The translations under genes were made by a program, and so were the position numbers. The notes beneath the pieces are model-generated. The model was not told the DNA's origin. It worked only from the letters and a program-made list of their open reading frames with translations, and ran no database searches. From Chromera velia (lineage: Eukaryota > Sar > Chromeraceae), in the NCBI GenBank assembly GCA_018398765.1, contig JAHBMJ010004726.1, forward strand, positions 5,666-69,665: a DNA stretch of 64,000 bases, read 5' to 3'. Shown here one piece after another: positions 56,635-64,000 of this stretch. Numbering within the stretch: the stretch's first letter is position 1; each line of letters opens with the position of its first letter.

Positions 56635-58454
56635 CATGGTAATGTTCTCCTCTTCCTTTGCAGTGAATGGAGGGGTAGACTGATGTTCGTGACTTGAGGC
56701 GAAGCAATTTTGTGTATGCGAATTTGTTGAGGGAACAACAAGCCTGCTCTTCTGGTCTGCCCGTACAACTTTCAACTTCCAGGCCCGCGATTTGTTTTCT
56801 TTTCTTCGTTTTTGAAGCTCCATTGACTCGTGGAGACTGCGACAGGCTTCGGTTTCACTCCGTTACCTGCATGTACGTCGCCTCCCCCCCGTCTTCCGTT
56901 CGAGACACCTGTCTGGTGTACATGTGTATGTTGTTTGACTGCCTTCTTCCACTCGTCTGCATGCAGGCACGTGCTCCAGTCCGAACAGGAACTGTCGCAG
57001 TGGAGGCCTGGTCGGTGCAAGGCGAACGCACAGAGACAGCTGTCCGTGGTCCTCAATGGGGTCGAGGCTCTGCGAATTGGGGGGCGGCTCCTTTATGCAA
57101 CGTGCTCTATCAATAGTCAGTGAGTGAGTGCGAGTCATGAGCTTGTCTCCTGGGCTCGTCTTCCGTCTTCTTCATTCTGAATCAGACTGTTCCTTCCTTA
57201 GCTCTTTGCTGCCATCCTTCTCCTTCACTCTTGTCCTCCTGAGAGGTCAGGTTAGTTGTCTCCGTCTGCCTGTCTCTCGGCTTCATTCGCCCTCTGAAAC
57301 CCTCTTTTCTTTCTTTATTTTAAATTCCTTTCAGCCGTGCGATCCCGTCCGTCTCTCCTCATCCCTCTGTGTGTGTCTGTGTCTGTGCCTTGTTGGTTGT
57401 GTGGGCGGGTGTGAGAGAGGAAGGACGGGGGGAAAGACAGGTGGGTGGATGTAGTCGTTCAGAAAACAAAAAGCAATGATGTGCAGAGGAAGTGGAGGTG
57501 TGATCGCATCTGTCTGTCAGCATATCTGTCGTCACGTATGAGCCAAGCGGTTGTGTTCCACTTCCACCCTCTTCCTCTTTCTTGTACCCCCCCTTGATGC
57601 CATCCTTCTCTTCTGCGTTTGCAAAGTTTCGTTTGTTTTTTTGTTGCATGCACTGTGTGACGTGAGTGAGTGCAGAAGCTGAGAACGACGGTGTCGTGCG
57701 CCGTGTTTTGTCCAAGGCAAAAAAGCGGGGGGGGCTCCGTCTGGTCCCACTGAAAGGCCTGGAGAAGCTGGAGCTGGGCAAAGGGGATGAATCAGGAATT
57801 AAAAAGGCCGATGATGGAGGACAAGAAGACTGTATGAGAAACAGCGCCTCTGATCAAGAGGCAGGTGGAGGCAAGAAAGCGGAATGCTCCCATGCCAAGT
57901 GCACCAGGCAAGAAAGGTTTTCCTCTTCAGCAGCTGAGATTGCCGACACAGTGACTGAACAGAATGATACTTCAGAAATCTGTGGCACCTGCGAAGCAGG
58001 GGACACAAGAAAAGAATGTTTTGGAAGGGAGTTGGGTGAAGCGAGCGCAGCACCACCGAGTGCAGCGAAGGCAAAAGAGACGGAGGAGGTAAAAAAAGTC
58101 GAAGAACCAATAGAGTCAGATGCCCCACCGTCCCAGGGGGCTGCGAATGAGGAGGAAAGGGGTCCCGAGAGTTCTGGTGCTGCGACGAGGGAGGGGGAAA
58201 GGTTAGAAGGGAGTCAAAATGCTGGCTGTGGTGAGTTGAAGGAGGCTGAGGGGAAGAAGAACAAGGCGATTGAGGAGAGGGACTCAGCAGAGGTGTTTGT
58301 ACCTTTTGGAGAGCCGACAGAGCTGGGATGGATTGTCCTTCCCGATGTTTGTGACGGCTGGGGTCCTCTGTACTTTTCCCTTTTAGAGAAGTGTCAGGAT
58401 CCCGACAGTGACACTGAGGGAGAAGGCCAGGAGGGCTCCGATAGCAGCGACTGA
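55668..58454 (+). CDS. NOL1/NOP2/Sun (NSUN) family RNA m5C methyltransferase, NSUN4/3-like, 4 exons, 565 aa
   Basis: Exons: 55668-56010, 56145-56571, 56967-57115, 57676-58454; phases agree. The core reads YYCMDAASILAAQTLGVMPG, VLDLCAAPGGKSL (SAM-binding motif I), FDRVLVDAPCSSDR (motif IV, Cys253), a helix with GVEALRIGGRLLYATCSIN (motif VI, catalytic Cys303), then KAENDGVVRRVL. DxPCxxDRH and a C-terminal LGWIVLPDVCDGWGPLYFSLL fit the mitochondrial NSUN4/NSUN3 branch. These enzymes methylate cytosine-5 in organellar rRNA or tRNA using SAM. Between motif VI and the C-terminal strand is a roughly 160-residue Glu/Lys-rich insert, and the protein ends in an acidic tail. No clear targeting peptide is visible. 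Two of three donors are GTCAGT, one of them the first unit of a (GTCA)6 run. Confidence 0.88.
56572..56632 (+). repeat. (GTCA)n-(TG)n starting exactly at a splice donor
   Basis: Six GTCA units begin directly after the exon ending PCSSD(R), followed by a TG run. The donor GTCAGT is therefore the first one and a half units of the microsatellite. Confidence 0.9.
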
Positions 58455-58481
58455 AGTTGAATCCTAGTTGATACAACTGTC

Positions 58482-58672
58482 ATGAAGAAACATATAGTCT
58501 GTCATGAAGAGGGAGAAGAAGAAACATACAGTCTGTCTGAAACATATAGTCTGTCTGAAAAAGAAGAAAAAACAAAGGACATATACTCCGTCTGTCTGTC
58601 TGTCTGTCTGTCTGTCTGTTCCTTTTGTCTGTTGTGTTCATGAAGAAAAGGAGGGAGAAGAAGAAACATATA

Positions 58673-58707
<35 letters not shown>

Positions 58708-58770
58708 CTCTTGTTCCTCTGCCTGTCCCTCTTTCAAGAAACAATATAGTCTGTCACTCTGTTCACGTCG
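58482..58770. repeat. Composite (GTCT)n repeat, reverse orientation
   Basis: TTCATGAAGAAAAGGAGGGA, AGAAGAAACATATAGTCTG and runs of GTCT alternate, starting about 30 bases after the methyltransferase stop codon. This is the reverse complement of the composite at 44.2-45.7 kb. Confidence 0.85.
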
Positions 58771-61280
58771 AGCAACGAGAACAGAATGAAATATGATCTG
58801 CTGTCGATCTAGCTGCCGTTCAGAGTCTCCGTCTGTCCCTCTCTTTTTTGTCTCTTGTGTTCATGAGAGACGGCGGGAAGAAAGGCAATAGAATCTGTCC
58901 CTCCGTCTTTTTCAGTGCGTTTCTTCTGTTAGCCTCAGGGTTTCTTTTCCTTGTTTCCTGTACGTCTTTTCTTTTCTTCCAGCGAGCCCCCCCCCTTCTC
59001 CTTTTGTCTCTCTGTCTTTGAGTCTGTTCCCTTCACCTGCCCCCTCCCCCATCCCGCGCCCCTTCGTGCTTGTGCGTTTGATTTCAGGCCGGCTGCGTAG
59101 AATTAACAGAATTTCTCTGCAACCTTGTGCGAGCCCATCTTTGCATTCACGCAGGTGACTCCATTTTCCGGTCGGGTATCCCGGCCCATGCAGGTCGACG
59201 GTGACAAACAAGAGGGATCGGTGACGACAAAAAAGAAGGCGGGAGCTAGGGATAAATCGGGAACGCGAGGCGGTCAGTTGGGGCGAAGGTTGCGAGGCTG
59301 TGCAGAACCCCCCCATGCGTTGCACCGAAATGGGTAGGTCGGGTTCGGTTGGGTTACCATCCGCTCTTGACGGGATCCTACCCCGGCCAGACTGGATTCA
59401 AGGGGAAACCCGCGACTCCTTTCGTGGCAAATTTGGGTGTGAACCCCCGCATTCGATCAGTCTGATTGGGGGTGTCTCATCAGGGACTGCAGTAGTGCTT
59501 CGGGCGAGATTGGTCGTTCGCTGTGCGCATGTTTTCCCGTTGAGGCAGTCCGACGGCAACTGAATCCCCTGAATTCACGTTTCGACAGAGGAAACCCGAC
59601 TTCTTGCGTGAGCTTGCCGCTCGGTCACGTGAAACGCGTGTTCATCGTTAAAGGAGTGTTTTCAGTCGGCTGCAATGATCTCCTTTTTGGGTGTCTGGCT
59701 TCCCTTCTCCTGTGTCCCTCTTCCTTCCTCTGTGTCCTTTGCAAGAGCTTCGATCGAGTCCAAAGACCCCGCTCGGTTCGCTCGGTCATGATCGGATTCG
59801 TCTTCCACACCTTTGACGCCATTCCCCCCGCGTTTGAGGAGACGGCCGGTCCACTTCGAGCGACCTTCTGGCAGGGAGACCCGCTCGCGCCCAATCTTGA
59901 AGTGGTAGCTGTAAATCATTTTGCCGCATGCATGTCTGAAGCAGAGAAAACATTTTGAAACAGTGTCCGAGTCACTCTAGTAAAAAAAACTGTGTAACCA
60001 CTACTTTACCCATGATAGCATAACGTTTCTACTGTGCTTTAGTAACTTTAGGGCATCTGTCGGCATCTATCAAAGTTGCTAAAGTACGGTGACTTTAAGA
60101 AGTCGCGAATCCTAAAGTTTTTCTGCTATCCGGGTAACTTTTAAAGTCTAAGACTGTAAATGTATTTAACTAGAGCTAGTTTTTAGCTTAATTAGTAATT
60201 TTAAATAAAATAATGTAAAATATAATTTTAAATAATTAATTTAGAATAGTAAACTAAAGTAATTTAGAAAGCTAAATTTAATACTAATTTGGGTCAAACT
60301 TTGGAGGTCAAGTAATAAGTGATAAGTGATTTACTGGCACGTGCCCCAGAGCGCGTATCTGTGAGAAATAAGAAAACAAAATATCTGTATATCTAAGATA
60401 TTTCATTATAAAATATCTAAATATCCAGATATTTGAAGATATTTATGATATTTCAAGATATTTGATAATATTTAACCAAATGATTATTTTGTCAGCGTAC
60501 TGTCGTTGTTTTGTTTTAGAGAAGTCGCCTCCGCAAATGGCAGGGGGGTGTACCTCCGAGTCGATCATCGCTGAGGCTGAGACCACACCCCATAGCCCAT
60601 CAGTTTCTCAAAAACAATTAATTTAATAAAGAGTTAGACATTCAAACTAACACGGCTTATAAGCCTATATAAGTGGTATACATAAGCACTATTAGTTTGA
60701 ATGTCTAACAGAGACTGTTGCTAATAAGGACTGTTGTTATTGCCAACATAATTGTTTAAATAATTTAATATTTAAAAAGGATCATCAATTATGTTTTGAG
60801 TAACAATAATTCTAACCAGCATATTCTAACAATGATTATATTCTGATTGTTTCTCGGATTGTTTTCATTTATAATTTATTGGTTTGATCGCATTTGTTGT
60901 GAAATATTGATCAAACTGCACCCGGGGCCTATGAATAATTCTATAGGAATAATTTTGAAGAGCAGGCGGCCGTCAGACTGTTTGTTTTCGAAAGAATCGA
61001 AGCAATTAAGAAATTTCATGAAGCATCGGCAGTCCAACAGCAGCACGCAATGGCATCCTCGCGAACGATCTGAAGCTACACCTTGATTCCAGAAGAATAA
61101 CACTAAGCAGTATACCACAAATTAATGCACATTGCGACCGGGACCTAGATCCCGACAGACACAACGAAGTTGACGACGATTTGTTACGGATTTAAAACTG
61201 TGTCCAAAAATAATGGCGCCCAAAAATACAGTGACTAAATCTTGCACAACTTCTTGATCCTCAATACGCCAATTACCAAT
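58771..61280. other. Unassigned spacer; AT-rich from 59960
   Basis: 58771-59960 is of normal composition, with a CGCGTGAAACGCG-type element near 59630 and a GCATGCATG at 59925, but no exon I can defend. 59960-61260 is an AT-rich island between convergent genes. It includes (GATATTT)-type palindromic repeats (60380-60475) and a perfect hairpin element (60633-60709). Confidence 0.55.
60633..60709. mobile_element. 77-bp element with perfect 18-bp inverted ends
   Basis: GTTAGACATTCAAACTAA (60633-60650) and its exact reverse complement (60692-60709) flank a 41-base centre that itself folds partly (CTTATAAGCC / GTATACATAAG). It may be a tiny MITE-like remnant or a structured RNA/DNA hairpin. No transposase nearby. 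Confidence 0.5.
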
Positions 61281-61694
61281 CTACGATTCAGGCAGCACCC
61301 CCTTCCTGGAGGCCATATCCCTCCCCCCCCTGAGTGCAAAGGTAGTCCTCGAGTTTGCGTTGTGGATCAGAATCATGCGCAGAACCGACAGCTGCTCTAG
61401 CACCTCCTCTGCAAATGCAGACTCCCCCTCGCCAACCCATCGGACTAAGCCTCCTTGTGTGACGATCAAGGCGTAACTGCATGAAAATCAAAAACGTATC
61501 TGTGTGCGTGCGTGCGTTCGTGCGTGCGCGTGTGTCTGTCTGTGTGTGCGCAGAGAGAGCGAGCTTGCTTTCGAAAATCTCGTACATACACAAGTGAATG
61601 CGGAGGAAAGCATCGGGCAGCTGTCCGACCATGAGGAAAGAAGGCAAGAAAGAAAGAAAGAAAGATCGAGAGAGAGAAAGAAAGATCGAGAGAC

Positions 61695-61733
<39 letters not shown>

Positions 61734-62084
61734 AAAAAAAAAAAGGCTTTATGGACCGCCCTTTGTTCCCCCCACTGAATAAAACATAATCCACCGAGGA
61801 TTTCTTTCTTTGGTCCGTGTGTTTGCTTCTCTGTCCGTCGTTCATTGTAGCAGCAGTTCTTCCCAATTGTACAGCTCACCGGCCTGCCATCATGCTTTCT
61901 ACCTGCCGACACCTCTCGACTCTACGGCTTCGTCTTCAACCAACCATGCAACCAGATTTTCACAATTTGCCCGCCAACCTTCACCTCCAATGAGGGGAAG
62001 GAACTCACCGTTTAGATCTGATACCCATGCAGTGTTCTGACAAGTCCTGCTCCATTCCTATCATCTGCAGGAAGACGCAGGGGT

Positions 62085-62118
<34 letters not shown>

Positions 62119-62120
62119 CA

Positions 62121-62159
<39 letters not shown>

Positions 62160-63544
62160 CCTTGTGCCTTGTTTCCTGTTGACGACCTGTGTAAAATCAC
62201 TTTGAAAAGGTTTTCCAGCACCGAGGGGGAAGTCACAGTCGTGACATAGATTCAGAAGCAACAAAACTGACCCGATGAATCATGAAAAAATCCCTTCCTT
62301 CCCCTCTTCCTTCCCCTCTTCCTTCCTTCCAAAAGTCCACAGAAAAGATGCCGACTTCTCTTCTTCCCTCACTCCCACGGGCTCGCTCTCCGAGTCACTC
62401 AATAGCTGATGCAATGCACCCACCTATCGATCTGCCCACTTCTATCAGTCCCTCCGACGGACCTTTGTGAACTCTCCGTTTCCATCAGAGAGCATCAGCA
62501 CCTCGTCTTTGATACCCATCTGGTCCGCCCAGGCTGAACGGACGAACACAAAGGAACGCGTGTCAGCTAGGGCGTCCAGAGGCATGCGTAAAAGAAAGGA
62601 GGAAAACAGTCAACGAGGTCTCCTTCCATTTCAGAAGACAGGTTCAGAGCGAAAGAGAGAGAGCAGGGGAGAGATGGAGAGGGAGAAACAGTGAGAGGGA
62701 GAGAAAGAGCAACAAGGAGAGAAGCCCACAGACAGGCAACCAGGCAGACAGACAGATGAACAGACAGACCTTTCATTACAAAGGGATCGTTCACCGACAC
62801 GCAGGCTACGACATCCATGTACTTCTTCCGAAAGTCTTTCACCTTTGCAAGAAATCCTGCAGACATGCGTGTATATGTGAATGAATGACTAAGCCAGGTG
62901 GATCAGATCTCCTGGCAGTGTACGCTTGGACAGAGACACAAACAGCCCCAGGCCGTAAAGCTACCCGTGCGTGAACGGCTGAAGGACCGCGGCCAGCAGT
63001 CTCCGCCCCACCATGCACATTCCGGTCCTCCTTTCCCCCCTGTCCCTTATCCTATTCTCTTTTTTCAGCCTTATCCTCGTTTTTCATTTGTTGAGGAAGC
63101 CTGCCGCCCGCGCTCTCCGCGACTTTGCATTGGATACCAGGAAGAGACGTCAAAGAATCGGGAAGACCGCTGGAGGCATGCATGCACTCAATTTCCGTAT
63201 GGGCGGACGCACAGACCTGGAAGGTGCTTCTCAGAGCAAGTCGGGGTGAAGGCCCCCGGAACTGCAAAAAGGACTCCAGAGCGTTCTCGGAAGAGCTCTC
63301 TCGAAGAGATCATCGTGTTGTCATTCACGCAGCTTAGCTCGACGTCCGGGAGACGGAGGGAAGGCCGAATTCTCTCGGGCTTCCCGTCTCCTTCTCCAGG
63401 CTGCCCTTCCGCCCTGCCCACACTTGCATCACCGCACCGTCTCTTCATCAACCGAGGAGTCCCCACAAAGGCGCGGCAGGGAATCCAGAGGAGGCCCAGA
63501 TAGAGGAGCACAGACCGAACCATCATGTGAACCCCAAAGTGCAT
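61281..63544 (-). CDS. Type II (Prx5-like) peroxiredoxin, probable plastid/secretory leader, 5 exons, 245 aa
   Basis: Exons on the minus strand: 63544-63217, 62856-62770, 62533-62463, 62064-62009, 61476-61281; phases agree. Residues 7-25 form a signal peptide (MMVRSVLLYLGLLWIPCRAF) followed by FVGTPRLMKRR, the phenylalanine-after-cleavage plus basic stretch typical of complex-plastid targeting. The catalytic domain has AVPGAFTPTCSEKHLPGF with peroxidatic Cys103, VVACVSVNDPFVMKAWAD with a second Cys (128) spaced 25 residues as in PrxII/Prx5, LMLSDGNGEFTK, GMEQDLSEHCMGIRSKRYAL, and a family-typical C-terminus, then a roughly 40-residue extension. It reduces H2O2 and organic peroxides using glutaredoxin or thioredoxin. 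Met1 or Met7 could initiate. Three of four donors begin GTC. Confidence 0.9.
61636..61745. repeat. (AAAG)n microsatellite in peroxiredoxin intron
   Basis: AAAG units with GATCGAGAG interruptions ending in an A-run, in the last intron region of the minus-strand peroxiredoxin gene. Read on the minus strand it is a pyrimidine tract. Confidence 0.9.
62081..62158. repeat. (CT)n-(CA)n compound microsatellite
   Basis: CT units followed by CA units with one CCAACG interruption, located in the intron directly upstream (in gene sense) of exon 62064-62009. Confidence 0.95.
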
Positions 63545-64000
63545 GGTTGCCTTCTCCGCAGCAGAAAGGCCGTCTCCGCAATCGCCAACGTATCCGGTCC
63601 GCTTGTCAAACAGGAAAGAGCGAATGAAGCAGCATTCAATACAGTTGCGTCCCTTACTCAAAACAAGGTGACGAGCATGAGGCTGAACCAGAAAACTTGC
63701 AGCAGACTGCCAGGAGAAGGACGAATTCGATATGTAGGATTGTTGAATCTACCGGCCACGAGACGGCAAACAAAAGTTCTGGGGCCGAGCACTTAATTTT
63801 AGCCACTGGCTAGCTCAGTCTGATTCAGTCTGATCATGCATGCAAAGCGTGAAGCGCAATGATGACTCGTCGTGACACAGTCTCTTGGAGCGACACGGTT
63901 GACCAGTGTTTCAATGTGTTTCAGTTCATGCACTGATTGTCAAGGATCTGCAAGGATCAGTCCTTGAAGTACATGTTGCAGGCACTAAACGGTTATTGTG
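63545..64000. other. Upstream flank of peroxiredoxin gene
   Basis: No further gene seen to the window edge. It contains GATCATGCATGCAAAGCG at about 63832, a GCATGC-type motif of the kind seen in several other upstream regions, and a GGATCTGCAAGGATC short repeat near 63944. It probably includes the peroxiredoxin promoter. Confidence 0.4.

Noticed and set aside
59608-59958. 116-residue plus-strand frame near 59.6 kb
   Set aside because: No domain, no splice partners, composition like spacer DNA; insufficient to call a gene.

Overview
This is eukaryotic nuclear DNA from a gene-rich but very intron-rich and microsatellite-rich genome. The best fit is a chromerid alga, the photosynthetic sister group of apicomplexans, and a Chromera velia-like genome in particular; this is inference from content, not a database match. 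The reasons are: a PERK/PK4-type eIF2-alpha kinase with huge low-complexity inserts; predicted signal-peptide-plus-transit-peptide leaders on two redox enzymes, as used for import into complex plastids; many short exons; almost uniform TGCAG acceptors; and scaffold gaps.

Layout, left to right: part of a multi-pass membrane protein (-, 188-733, runs off the left edge); a small single-pass PPxY protein (+, 2570-3151); an AT-rich inverted-repeat element (3370-3845); an EamA/DMT transporter (-, 3969-7213); a PERK-like kinase (+, 8235-16351); a repeat-rich spacer with a gap; an Atm1/ABCB7-type ABC half-transporter in 24 exons (+, 20145-31408); an AT-rich satellite region with TTAGGT arrays and a duplicated ~260-bp block (31.4-35.1 kb); an LPAAT-like acyltransferase (+, 35447-39255); an intronless DUF4419 protein (+, 41007-42710) whose stop codon sits in a 35-bp minisatellite; a (GACA)n composite repeat region (44.1-45.7 kb); an acidic protein with a triplicated EELM motif (+, 47796-49312); a RetSat/CRTISO-like FAD oxidoreductase (-, 51358-55135); an NSUN-type RNA m5C methyltransferase (+, 55668-58454); another composite repeat block; an AT-rich spacer with a perfect 77-bp hairpin element; and a type II peroxiredoxin (-, 61281-63544).

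The genes are independent eukaryotic transcription units and not an operon. They touch ER stress signalling (PERK), organelle iron-sulfur/thiol export (Atm1), phospholipid synthesis (LPAAT), organelle RNA methylation (NSUN) and probably plastid redox or carotenoid chemistry (RetSat/CRTISO-like, PrxII). AT-rich islands separate most genes.

The most unusual signal is in splicing. I reconstructed 52 introns in eight genes by reading phase and protein-family continuity. In 25 of them the 5' splice site begins GTC, 13 are exactly GTCAGT, two are GC-AG, and only five begin GTA. Several donors are the first unit of a GTCN tetranucleotide microsatellite (GTCA, GTCG, GTCT or GTCC), so donor sequence and microsatellite growth look physically linked. 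All exon boundaries are my own reading and need transcript support.
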